Positions 1 through 5,068 are shown, counted from the first letter of the stretch. The stretch: 5,068 nucleotides of DNA from Bacillota bacterium (GCA_003242505.1 QGUP01000179.1:1-5068), one strand, 5' to 3'. The notes: generated by a model not told the origin, from the sequence alone. Numbers and translations: made by a program.

Positions 1-378
1 TTCCGGCTCCGCCACCCCGGCCCGGAAGGCCAGCGTCTGGGCACCGAAGACCAGCCGGTAGGTGTCCCCCAGGAGGATGAAGAGGCCGATGCTGGCGATG
101 AGGGGGACCAGGGGCGGTGCCCCCAGTAGGGGCTGGTACAGGAGGCGCTGGATGAGATAGCCCGCCAGGGCGCCGAGGGCCATCGCACCGAGGAGGGCGA
201 GAGGAAAGTTGTGGCTGGCGCTGTAGAAGACGAGTCCGAGGTAGGCGCCCAGGGTGTAGATCCCAGCGTGGGCGACATGCAGGATGCGGAGAACACCGTA
301 GACCATGGTGAGACCGAGGGCCACCAGGGCGTAGAGTCCGCCGGCCACTACGCCGTTGACGAGTTGTTGTAACAGCAC
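1..378 (-). CDS. livH: LivH-type branched-chain amino acid ABC transporter permease, N-terminal part (runs off window)
   Basis: This is an inner-membrane permease of the LivH/LivM family, which forms the channel of an ABC importer for branched-chain amino acids or related solutes. The visible 126 codons begin MLLQQLVNGVVAGGLYALV, the usual LivH opening. TLGAY and, near residue 94, LIASIGLFILLG follow, also family-like. Hydrophobic stretches near residues 6-30, 40-55, 57-75 and 86-105 look like membrane helices. The family motif usually read as NFAHG is HVAHA here (residues 34-38). The start is GTG at 378, chosen because AAGGGGGT (positions 392-385) lies 6 bases upstream and because the protein aligns from its first residues. 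Full-length LivH is about 290-300 residues, so more than half lies beyond position 1. It follows the binding-protein gene on the same strand, the usual order in liv operons. The family is clear; the substrate is not. Confidence 0.93.
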   Translation of the reverse strand, partial: MLLQQLVNGVVAGGLYALVALGLTMVYGVLRILHVAHAGIYTLGAYLGLVFYSASHNFPLALLGAMALGALAGYLIQRLLYQPLLGAPPLVPLIASIGLFILLGDTYRLVFGAQTLAFRAGVAEPE

Positions 379-392
379 CCGCTGACCCCCTT
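379..392 (-). promoter_or_regulatory. Ribosome binding site of livH
   Basis: On the minus strand AAGGGGGT (392-385) precedes the GTG at 378 by 6 bases. It decides the GTG start, because no ATG lies near the expected N-terminus. Confidence 0.7.
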
Positions 393-420
393 CCCTGTGC
401 TCCTGGGGTGGGAGGGAGTG

Positions 421-445
421 GGGCCGGCTGACCGGTCGCCGGCCC
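421..445 (-). promoter_or_regulatory. Intercistronic hairpin between livK and livH
   Basis: A perfect 8-bp inverted repeat, GGGCCGGC (421-428) and GCCGGCCC (438-445), encloses a 9-base loop that itself contains the palindrome GACCGGTC. It lies 38 bases after the livK stop and ahead of the livH ribosome binding site, in the direction of transcription. No T-run follows on the minus strand, so it is not a standard intrinsic terminator. Hairpins after binding-protein genes often protect the upstream mRNA or cause partial termination, so that the binding protein is made in excess over the permease. That role is inferred here. Confidence 0.5.
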
Positions 446-483
446 TGACCTTGCTCATCCCCGTGGGTGCAGCAACATCGGGA

Positions 484-1701
484 CTACGGTACCTGATAGA
501 CCTCCGGGTTATCCACGACCCCGAAGTAACGGAAGGCTCCGTCCTTGACGATCTGAAGCTGGACGGTTTTCATGACCTCGCCCTTGTCGGTATAGCCCTT
601 GATGGTGCCGGTTACAGCTTCAAAGTCCTTGGTGGAGCGGATCGCGTCCGCCAACTTGTCGGGGTCGGTGCTGCCGGCCCGCTTGATAGCGTCGGCCAGG
701 ACCTTGACGGCGTCGTAGGTGGAGGCCCCCACCATGTCCGGCTCCACGCCGTACTTCTGCTTGAAGTTGGCGATGAAGTTCCGGGCCACATCCCGGGTGT
801 CGTCCCGGTTCAGGTTGGTGGTGATGATGACCCCTTCCGCCGCCTCGCCCGCCACCTTCAGGAACTGTTCGGTGGAGTCGAGCCCCTCGGTGCCCAGGAG
901 CTGGGCGGTGATGCCCAGGGCCTTGGCCTGCCGAACCAGGACGGAGCCCTCGGCGGCGTAGGCCACGACGTAGATCAGGTCCGGATTCTTCTCCCTGATC
1001 CGGGTGAGAAGAGGGCCAAAGTCTTTCTCACCCGCCGGGAACTTCTCTTCTGCCACGATGGTGGCACCGAGTCCCGTCGCCCGCTCCTTGAACGACTGAT
1101 GCAGGGTCTGGCCAAAGTCGTTGTCGATGTAGAGGATGGCGATCCGCTTCTTCCCCAGCACCCCGACCGCGGCCTCGGCGCCGGCCCGGCCCTGGACAGA
1201 GCCGATGAAGGACTGCCGGAACATGTACTTGCCGTGGGAAGTGATTTCCGGGTGGATGGCGTACGCGGTGATCATGGGGATCCGGGCCTGCTGCAGCACC
1301 GGCGCGACCGCTCGGGTTGGGCCGGAGTACGAGCCCGAGACTACCGCCACCACCTTCTCGCCGATAAGCTTGTTGGCAATGTTGACCGCCTCTTTGGGGT
1401 CCAACCGGTCGTCGTGGGCGATCAGCCGCACCTCCCGACCGTCAATGCCGCCGGCGGCGTTGATCTCCTCCACCGCCAGTTCCGCGGCCCGCTGCGCAGA
1501 AGTTCCGTCGGCAGCTGCGGCTCCGGTGATGGGGGCGAAGAACCCGATCTTGATGGGCTCAGCCCCACTGTTGCCGCCGGAGGTTCCCCCGGGGGGCCCA
1601 GCCGCACCGCCGTCGCTGGTTCCACCGGAGGAGCCGCACCCTGCGACGCCGAGGGCCAGGACCAGGAGTGCGCCGGCCATCTGCTTCCAAACCCTGCTCA
1701 T
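484..1701 (-). CDS. livK: LivK-type ABC transporter substrate-binding lipoprotein (Leu/Ile/Val-binding family)
   Basis: This is an extracytoplasmic solute-binding protein of the type 1 periplasmic fold (Peripla_BP_6 family), which delivers its ligand to the LivH/LivM permease. The 405-residue product opens with positive residues (R3, K6) and a hydrophobic segment (9-20). A lipobox VAGC follows, with the lipidated cysteine at residue 22, so the mature protein should be membrane-anchored. A Gly/Ser/Pro-rich linker (23-46) leads to the first lobe, starting IKIGFFAPITG at 50-60. Next come the family's AAGGIDGREV stretch, a ligand-side segment SGSYSGPTRAVAPV, the YIDNDFGQTL strand and helix opening the second lobe, and a C-terminal FRYFGVV segment. 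I chose ATG at 1701 because GAGGGG (1714-1709) lies 7 bases upstream. The TTG two codons earlier (1707) would sit only 1 base from it. The gene precedes livH on the same strand. The family also binds amides, urea and aromatic acids, so the ligand is unproven. Local GC is visibly lower than in the genes to the right. Confidence 0.93.
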   Translation of the reverse strand: MSRVWKQMAGALLVLALGVAGCGSSGGTSDGGAAGPPGGTSGGNSGAEPIKIGFFAPITGAAAADGTSAQRAAELAVEEINAAGGIDGREVRLIAHDDRLDPKEAVNIANKLIGEKVVAVVSGSYSGPTRAVAPVLQQARIPMITAYAIHPEITSHGKYMFRQSFIGSVQGRAGAEAAVGVLGKKRIAILYIDNDFGQTLHQSFKERATGLGATIVAEEKFPAGEKDFGPLLTRIREKNPDLIYVVAYAAEGSVLVRQAKALGITAQLLGTEGLDSTEQFLKVAGEAAEGVIITTNLNRDDTRDVARNFIANFKQKYGVEPDMVGASTYDAVKVLADAIKRAGSTDPDKLADAIRSTKDFEAVTGTIKGYTDKGEVMKTVQLQIVKDGAFRYFGVVDNPEVYQVP

Positions 1702-1714
1702 GCCCAATCCCCTC
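1702..1714 (-). promoter_or_regulatory. Ribosome binding site of livK
   Basis: On the minus strand GAGGGG (1714-1709) lies 7 bases before the ATG at 1701. This spacing favours that ATG over the in-frame TTG at 1707. Confidence 0.7.
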
Positions 1715-1729
1715 TTGCTTCGGGTTTGA

Positions 1730-1800
1730 AAGTGAATTTTGCGTTCGTAAAATGCTTTCCCTTTGCCGGATCATGCGATCAATTGCCCCTATTTTGCTAG
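1730..1800 (-). promoter_or_regulatory. AT-rich patch likely carrying the livK promoter
   Basis: This stretch is far richer in A and T than its surroundings and lies just upstream of livK on the minus strand, where a promoter is expected. I could not place good -35 and -10 boxes. TTGATC (1782-1777) and TTTACG (1751-1746) are partial -35 matches without a convincing -10 at 16-18 bases. On the minus strand TGATC occurs twice with 3 bases between the copies (around 1771-1781), a possible but weak operator. Confidence 0.3.
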
Positions 1801-1896
1801 GTGGGCCCCCTCGGCATGAGGCACCCGGCGCGGTGATGCCCCAGTCATGCTCCCCCAGCCCCGGACAGCAGGGGGGTGACGGGGATGGCTCGACCA

Positions 1897-1909
1897 GCGG
1901 CCTGGCCGC
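1897..1909. repeat. Perfect GC-rich palindrome GCGGCC-T-GGCCGC
   Basis: Two 6-base arms, GCGGCC (1897-1902) and GGCCGC (1904-1909), flank a single T. The spacing is too tight for a full RNA hairpin, so it reads better as a symmetric DNA site. The GCGGCC/GGCCGC arms recur in the palindrome at 1961-1977. In GC-rich DNA such sites arise by chance fairly often, so no function is claimed. Confidence 0.35.
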
Positions 1910-1960
1910 GCCCTGTCTGCTCCGCACCGCGCACGCCTCTGGCCTTGCTCTCGCGACCCC

Positions 1961-1977
1961 GGGCCGCAAAGCGGCCC
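1961..1977. repeat. 7-bp perfect hairpin GGGCCGC-AAA-GCGGCCC
   Basis: Arms at 1961-1967 and 1971-1977 are exact reverse complements around an AAA loop. No T-run follows on either strand, so it is not an intrinsic terminator. It lies mid-region, 240 bases from transketolase and 260 from livK. Confidence 0.45.
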
Positions 1978-2005
1978 TCGTCCCCACCGCGCCCTTGCGC
2001 CTCAA

Positions 2006-2032
2006 GGCTCCACAGGCCCCGGCTCCCACAGG
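2006..2032. repeat. Near-direct repeat GGCTC(C)CACAGG, two copies
   Basis: GGCTCCACAGG (2006-2016) and GGCTCCCACAGG (2021-2032) differ by one inserted C and are separated by CCCC. The copies start 15 bases apart and end just before the AT-rich patch proposed as the transketolase promoter. This position suits an activator or repressor binding pair, though that is inferred from place alone. Confidence 0.45.
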
Positions 2033-2060
2033 ATTTTGCCTCCCGGATGGCTAACAATAT
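2033..2060 (+). promoter_or_regulatory. Candidate promoter region of transketolase
   Basis: A short AT-rich island (ATTTTGCC, then CTAACAATAT) stands out in very GC-rich surroundings about 140-170 bases before the transketolase start. AACAAT (2053-2058) matches four of six -10 consensus bases. No good -35 lies at 16-18 bases; TTGCCT (2036-2041) is too close, at about 11 bases. The assignment rests mainly on composition and position. Confidence 0.3.
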
Positions 2061-2075
2061 CACGGAGAGTCCGTG
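2061..2075. promoter_or_regulatory. Inverted repeat CACGGA-GAG-TCCGTG, operator-like
   Basis: Perfect 6-base arms (2061-2066 and 2070-2075) flank GAG. The repeat abuts the AT-rich patch on its downstream side. If AACAAT is the -10, it would cover the transcription start, a common place for a repressor site. It could equally form a small stem at the 5' end of the mRNA. Confidence 0.4.
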
Positions 2076-2086
2076 CCGGCGGCGGG

Positions 2087-2106
2087 TCAGACGGATTCAG
2101 ACGGAT
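2087..2106 (+). repeat. Perfect tandem duplication of a 10-mer, TCAGACGGAT x2
   Basis: TCAGACGGAT at 2087-2096 is repeated exactly at 2097-2106. The copies add two ACGGA cores (2091 and 2101) to others in the same leader at 2062, 2108 and 2144. The repeat lies in the presumed transketolase 5' untranslated region, about 95 bases before the start codon. Confidence 0.7.
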
Positions 2107-2145
2107 CACGGACGGCGGACGACAGGAACATCGACCAAGGACCAC

Positions 2146-2180
2146 GGACGCCCGTGGGCCGCCCCGCCCACGGGCCGTCC
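2146..2180 (+). promoter_or_regulatory. Strong leader hairpin just upstream of the transketolase ribosome binding site
   Basis: A 9-bp perfect stem, CCCGTGGGC (2151-2159) with GCCCACGGG (2166-2174), closes a 6-base loop, CGCCCC. It is extended by G2150-C2175 and, past one bulged C (2176), by GGAC (2146-2149) with GTCC (2177-2180). That gives about 14 base pairs, nearly all G-C. The hairpin ends 5 bases before the ribosome binding site at 2186. No T-run follows, so it is not a normal intrinsic terminator. A stable stem so close to the ribosome site is plausibly a translational or mRNA-stability element. Confidence 0.6.
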
Positions 2181-2185
2181 CACGC

Positions 2186-2200
2186 GAGGAGGGTCTCACG
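2186..2200 (+). promoter_or_regulatory. Ribosome binding site of transketolase
   Basis: GAGGAGGG (2186-2193) lies 7 bases before the GTG at 2201. This nearly ideal site decides the GTG start over earlier in-frame codons back to 2036. Confidence 0.85.
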
Positions 2201-4189
2201 GTGAGCAACCTCGACCAACTCTGCATCAACACCATCCGCACCCTGGCCATGGACGCGGTGGAGAAGGCCAAGTCGGGCCACCCGGGCATGCCCATGGGGG
2301 CGGCCCCAATGGCCTACGTGCTCTGGACCCGGTTCTTGCGCCACAACCCCCGGAACCCCCGGTGGCCCAACCGGGACCGGTTCATCCTCTCCGCCGGGCA
2401 CGGGTCGATGCTGCTGTACAGCCTCCTGCACCTCACCGGCTACGACCTGCCTCTGGAGGAACTCAAGCAGTTCCGGCAGTGGGGTTCCCGGACCCCGGGG
2501 CACCCGGAGTACGGCCTCACCCCCGGGGTCGAGGTGACCACCGGCCCCCTCGGCTCGGGCTTTGCCACCGGAGTCGGCATCGCCATGGCCGAGCGGTACC
2601 TGGCGGACCGGTACAACCGGCCCGGCTTCCCCATCATCGACCACTACACCTACGCCATCGTCTCCGACGGCGACCTGATGGAGGGCATCGCTTCGGAGGC
2701 AGCCTCCCTGGCGGGGCACCTGCGGCTGGGGAAGCTGATCTACCTCTATGACGACAACCAGATCTCCATCGAGGGCAGCACGGACCTCGCCTTCAGCGAA
2801 GACGTGGCGAAGCGGTTTGAGGCGTACGGCTGGCACGTCCAGCGGGTGGCGGACGGCAACGACATCGAGGCCATCGCCGCGGCCATCGCGGCCGCTCGGG
2901 CGGAGGCGGAGCGGCCGTCCCTCATCATGGTCCGAACCCGGATCGGCTACGGCAGCCCGAACAAGGAGAACTCCCCGGAGGCCCACGGCGCGCCCCTGGG
3001 GGAGGAGGAGGTGCGACGGACCAAGGCGGCCTACGGTTGGCCCGAGGACGCCCAGTTCCTGGTCCCGGAGGAGGTCCGGGCCCACATGGGCGCGGCGGTG
3101 CAGCGGGGCCAGCAGTGGGAGGCGGAGTGGAACGACCTCTTCCGCCGGTACGAGGAGGCCTACCCGGCGGAGGCCGCGGAGCTGAAGCGGATCCTCTCCG
3201 GCCAGCTCCCCGAGGGGTGGCACGAGCGGATCCCCACCTTCCCCGCCGGCGGGTCGATGGCCACCCGGAGCGCCTCGGGCAAGGTGCTGAACGCCATCGC
3301 CCCGGTGCTGCCGGAGCTGGTGGGGGGCTCGGCGGACCTGGCGCCTTCCACCAACACCTACATCCAGGGCGCCGGGGACTGGGTTCCCGGCGACTTCCGG
3401 GGCCGGAACATCCACTTCGGCGTCCGGGAAAACGCCATGGGGGCGGCGCTGAACGGCCTCAGCCTCAGCGGCCTGCGACCCTACGGCGGGACCTTCCTGG
3501 TCTTCTCGGACTACATGCGGCCCACCATCCGCCTCGCGGCCCTCATGGAGCAGCCGGTGATCTACGTCTTTACCCATGACAGCATCGGCGTCGGCGAGGA
3601 CGGGCCGACCCACCAGCCCGTGGAGCATCTGGCGGCGCTCCGGGCCATCCCCAACCTGGTGGTCTTCCGGCCCGCCGATGCCAACGAGACCGCGGTGGGC
3701 TGGCGGCTGGCCCTGGAGAACCGGAAGGGCCCCTTCGCCCTCATCCTGACCCGGCAGAACCTGCCGGTCCTCGACCCGGAAAAGGCCCGGGGCGCGGAGC
3801 GGGGCGGCTACGTCCTGGCCGAGGCCAGCAGCGGCCGGCCGGAGGTGATCCTCATCGCCACCGGCTCGGAGGTGAGCGTGGCCCTGGGGGCCCGGGAGAT
3901 CCTGGAGAAGGAGGGCATCCCCACCCGGGTGGTCAGCCTGCCGAGCTGGGAGATTTTCGACCAGCAGCCCAAGGAGTACCGGGACGCGGTGCTGCCGCCG
4001 GAGGTCACCGCCCGGGTGGCGGTGGAGGCCGCGGTGCCCATGGGCTGGGAGCGGTACGTGGGCCCCCGGGGCGCGGTGGTGGGCCTGAGCCGCTTCGGCG
4101 CCTCCGCCCCGGGCAAGGTGCTCTTCGAGAAGTTCGGCTTCACCCCGGAGAACGTCGCCCGGGTGGCCCGGGAGGTCCTCGGCCGGTAG
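2201..4189 (+). CDS. tkt: Transketolase
   Basis: This thiamine diphosphate (ThDP) and metal dependent cytosolic enzyme moves two-carbon ketol units between sugar phosphates in the non-oxidative pentose phosphate pathway. The 662-residue product is normal length for a one-piece bacterial transketolase. The N-terminal ThDP domain (about 1-320) carries KSGHPGMPMG with His27, SAGHGS with His67, His101, GPLGSG (115-120), and the metal/diphosphate motif SDGD (155-158) through Asn186 with NQISIEG; His262 also fits. The pyrimidine-binding domain (about 350-525) has Arg356, GSADLAPS with Asp379 and Ser383, and GVREN with catalytic Glu410. It also has His459, Asp467 and His471 in THDSIGVGEDGPTHQP, and Arg518. 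The C-terminal domain (about 540-662) ends FGFTPENVARVAREVLGR. All these positions sit within one or two residues of E. coli numbering, and no key residue is missing. The start is GTG at 2201, set by the adjacent ribosome site; the open frame upstream is untranslated leader. The gene diverges from livK and is followed 75 bases later by a DUF2071 gene. Confidence 0.98.
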   Translation: MSNLDQLCINTIRTLAMDAVEKAKSGHPGMPMGAAPMAYVLWTRFLRHNPRNPRWPNRDRFILSAGHGSMLLYSLLHLTGYDLPLEELKQFRQWGSRTPGHPEYGLTPGVEVTTGPLGSGFATGVGIAMAERYLADRYNRPGFPIIDHYTYAIVSDGDLMEGIASEAASLAGHLRLGKLIYLYDDNQISIEGSTDLAFSEDVAKRFEAYGWHVQRVADGNDIEAIAAAIAAARAEAERPSLIMVRTRIGYGSPNKENSPEAHGAPLGEEEVRRTKAAYGWPEDAQFLVPEEVRAHMGAAVQRGQQWEAEWNDLFRRYEEAYPAEAAELKRILSGQLPEGWHERIPTFPAGGSMATRSASGKVLNAIAPVLPELVGGSADLAPSTNTYIQGAGDWVPGDFRGRNIHFGVRENAMGAALNGLSLSGLRPYGGTFLVFSDYMRPTIRLAALMEQPVIYVFTHDSIGVGEDGPTHQPVEHLAALRAIPNLVVFRPADANETAVGWRLALENRKGPFALILTRQNLPVLDPEKARGAERGGYVLAEASSGRPEVILIATGSEVSVALGAREILEKEGIPTRVVSLPSWEIFDQQPKEYRDAVLPPEVTARVAVEAAVPMGWERYVGPRGAVVGLSRFGASAPGKVLFEKFGFTPENVARVAREVLGR

Positions 4190-4252
4190 GCGGCGGGCCC
4201 CAGGCGGGAGAAGGCAGCCGGCGGGCGGGGTCAGCCCGGACCCGGGCGGGAC

Positions 4253-4264
4253 AGGAGGGATCCC
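4253..4264 (+). promoter_or_regulatory. Ribosome binding site of the DUF2071 gene
   Basis: AGGAGGGA (4253-4260) precedes the ATG at 4265 with 6 bases between AGGAGG and the start. A small stem, GCCCG (4234-4238) with CGGGC (4243-4247), lies just before it. No T-run follows that stem, so transketolase transcription may continue into this gene. Confidence 0.8.
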
Positions 4265-4942
4265 ATGGCAAGGGCGGCCGGCGCCCCGGGGTGGCGGTTT
4301 TGGCTCTTCACCCAGCAGTGGGCCGATGTGCTCTTTGCCCACTGGCCGGTGCCCGCCGATCCCCTGGCGGCCCGGCTGCCCCCGGGCCTGGCCCTGGACA
4401 CCTACCAGGGCCAGGCCTGGCTCGGCGTGGTGGCCCTGCGGATCCCATCCGCCCGGCTGGCCGGGGTCCTGCCCCTCCCCGGGGCTGGCGGCTTCGCCCA
4501 GGTGAACCTCCGAACCTACGTCACCTGCGGCGGGCGGCCGGGGGTCTGGTTCTTCAGCCTGGACGCTCCCAGCCGCCTGGGCGTCGCCGCCGCCCGGCTC
4601 TTCTTCCGCCTGCCGTACTTCCACGCCCGGGTCCGTGCGGCCCGGGAGGAGGGGTGGCTCGCCTTGCGGAGCCGCCGGACCGCGGCACGGGGACCCGCCG
4701 CTGAACTGGTGGTCCGCTACCGGCCGGCGGGGCCGGTGGCCCCCGCCCGCCCCGGTAGCCTGGACGAGTGGCTCACGGAGCGCTACTCCTTCTACGTCGC
4801 CGATGGCCGGGGCCGGCTCCTCCGGGGGGACCTGCGGCACCAGCCGTGGCTCCTGCAGCCGGCGGTCGCGGCGTTCACCGGCAACACCCTGGCCGTGGGC
4901 CTCGGGATCGACCTCTCCGGGCAGCAGCCGCTCCTACACTAA
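4265..4942 (+). CDS. DUF2071 (YqjF-like) family protein, apparently shortened at the C-terminus
   Basis: The 225-residue product belongs to the YqjF/DUF2071 family of cytosolic proteins, whose function is unknown. Family signatures appear in order. FTQQWADVLFAHWPVP (15-30) is followed by LPPGLALDTYQGQAWLGVV (38-56), then NLRTYV (81-86) and GVWFFSLD (93-100). After these come LFFRLPYFHAR (112-122), SLDEWLTERYSFY (165-177) and the near-terminal LLH (223-225). No signal peptide or membrane helix is seen. ATG at 4265 is supported by a good ribosome site and by the family N-terminus. In relatives as I recall them, the LLH is followed by an aromatic residue and a short strand ending near a Val-Trp pair. 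Here a TAA (4940-4942) falls exactly at that aromatic position, and the same frame then reads AEGMPVWFGPL. The protein thus seems to lack its last 12 or so conserved residues. The gene lies 75 bases after transketolase on the same strand and may share its transcript; I infer no pathway role from that. Confidence 0.85.
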   Translation: MARAAGAPGWRFWLFTQQWADVLFAHWPVPADPLAARLPPGLALDTYQGQAWLGVVALRIPSARLAGVLPLPGAGGFAQVNLRTYVTCGGRPGVWFFSLDAPSRLGVAAARLFFRLPYFHARVRAAREEGWLALRSRRTAARGPAAELVVRYRPAGPVAPARPGSLDEWLTERYSFYVADGRGRLLRGDLRHQPWLLQPAVAAFTGNTLAVGLGIDLSGQQPLLH

Positions 4943-5052
4943 GCGGAGGGGATGCCCGTCTGGTTCGGGCCCCTGATGCCGGCGGGTGGCGGGCCGGAGC
5001 CAGGCAGAGGGCAAAGTGGCGGGCAGCGAGGCAAGGCGTAGCGCGGCGGGGT

Positions 5053-5068
5053 GAAGGGGGCGGCGTGA
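5053..5068 (+). other. Possible start of a further gene at the window edge
   Basis: GAAGGGGG (5053-5060) followed 4 bases later by GTG (5065-5067) resembles a ribosome site and start codon. Only one codon is visible, so no product can be named. The rest of the 126 bases after the DUF2071 stop shows no gene or terminator. Confidence 0.2.

Larger units (their letters stand above)
1702..2200. other. Divergent intergenic region between livK and transketolase, no convincing gene
   Basis: These 499 bases separate two genes that point away from each other, so both promoters should lie here. Open frames that cross the region are rich in Pro, Arg, Gly and Ala, lack a recognisable family signature, and extend into the real genes in the wrong frame. 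I therefore see no protein gene. What it does hold, from left to right, is an AT-rich patch (about 1730-1800), an imperfect hairpin (1814-1850), two GC-rich palindromes (1897-1909 and 1961-1977), a near-direct repeat (2006-2032), a second AT-rich patch (about 2033-2060), a short inverted repeat (2061-2075), a tandem 10-mer (2087-2106) and a strong hairpin next to the transketolase ribosome binding site (2146-2180). No tRNA, rRNA or riboswitch that I recognise is present. Confidence 0.75.

Noticed and set aside
1702..1707. TTG at 1707 as the livK start
   Set aside because: It would leave only 1 base between ribosome site and start codon. ATG at 1701 has 7 and keeps an ordinary signal peptide.
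397..1800. Long open frame on the plus strand opposite livK
   Set aside because: The minus-strand frame encodes a clear binding protein with a lipobox and a ribosome site. The plus-strand product has no recognisable motif and is a shadow.
1876..2054. Possible small protein gene in the divergent region on the plus strand
   Set aside because: The frame lacks a clear ribosome site, gives a Pro/Arg/Ala-rich product of low complexity, and runs out of frame into transketolase.
2036..2200. In-frame N-terminal extension of transketolase starting near 2036
   Set aside because: The 55 extra residues look like no transketolase N-terminus. The strong ribosome site at 2186-2193 and the family start both point to GTG at 2201.
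4234..4247. Transcription terminator after transketolase
   Set aside because: The stem is only 5 bp, has no T-run, and lies just before the next gene's ribosome site.
2087..4840. Very long open frame on the minus strand, opposite both transketolase and the DUF2071 gene
   Set aside because: It lies antisense to two well-supported genes. Its product is a Gly/Pro/Arg/His-rich string without family motifs, as expected of a GC-rich shadow frame with few stops.
4635..4976. Frameshift (rather than stop) explanation for the DUF2071 tail, with the +1 frame reading YTKRRG
   Set aside because: The original frame past the TAA gives AEGMPVWFGPL, which fits the family's Val-Trp ending better. A single base change is also simpler than an indel.
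1..5068. CRISPR array, insertion sequence, tRNA, rRNA, phage or toxin-antitoxin genes
   Set aside because: I found no regularly spaced repeats, transposase motifs, terminal inverted repeats or RNA-gene signatures anywhere in the window.

Overview
This is a GC-rich bacterial segment with strong purine-rich ribosome binding sites (AGGAGGG-type) in front of each gene. That pattern fits a high-GC, possibly thermophilic Firmicute-like or related bacterium. The taxonomic guess is inference only; no rRNA or other marker is present.

Layout. From the left edge to about position 1701, two genes run on the minus strand, in transcription order livK-like then livH-like. The first is a lipoprotein of the Leu/Ile/Val-type ABC importer family (484-1701). 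The second is the first 126 codons of the matching inner-membrane permease (1-378), which runs off the window. A 105-base gap with a strong hairpin separates them. From about 1702 to 2200 lies a 499-base divergent intergenic region with no convincing gene. It holds two AT-rich patches that probably carry the two promoters, several palindromes and a repeat-rich leader. On the plus strand come a complete transketolase (2201-4189) and, 75 bases later, a DUF2071/YqjF-like protein of unknown function (4265-4942). The last about 125 bases hold no gene, apart from a possible start at the very edge.

How the parts relate. The livK/livH pair encodes uptake of a small polar solute, most often a branched-chain amino acid, though the ligand is not fixed by sequence. 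The divergently transcribed transketolase serves the non-oxidative pentose phosphate pathway. I see no functional tie between the two units beyond sharing an upstream region. The DUF2071 gene may be co-transcribed with transketolase, since there is no obvious terminator between them.

I do not see a new defence, mobile or biosynthetic system here. The points most worth following are the structured, repeat-rich transketolase leader, the in-frame stop that appears to cut off the C-terminal strand of the DUF2071 protein, and the hairpin between livK and livH.
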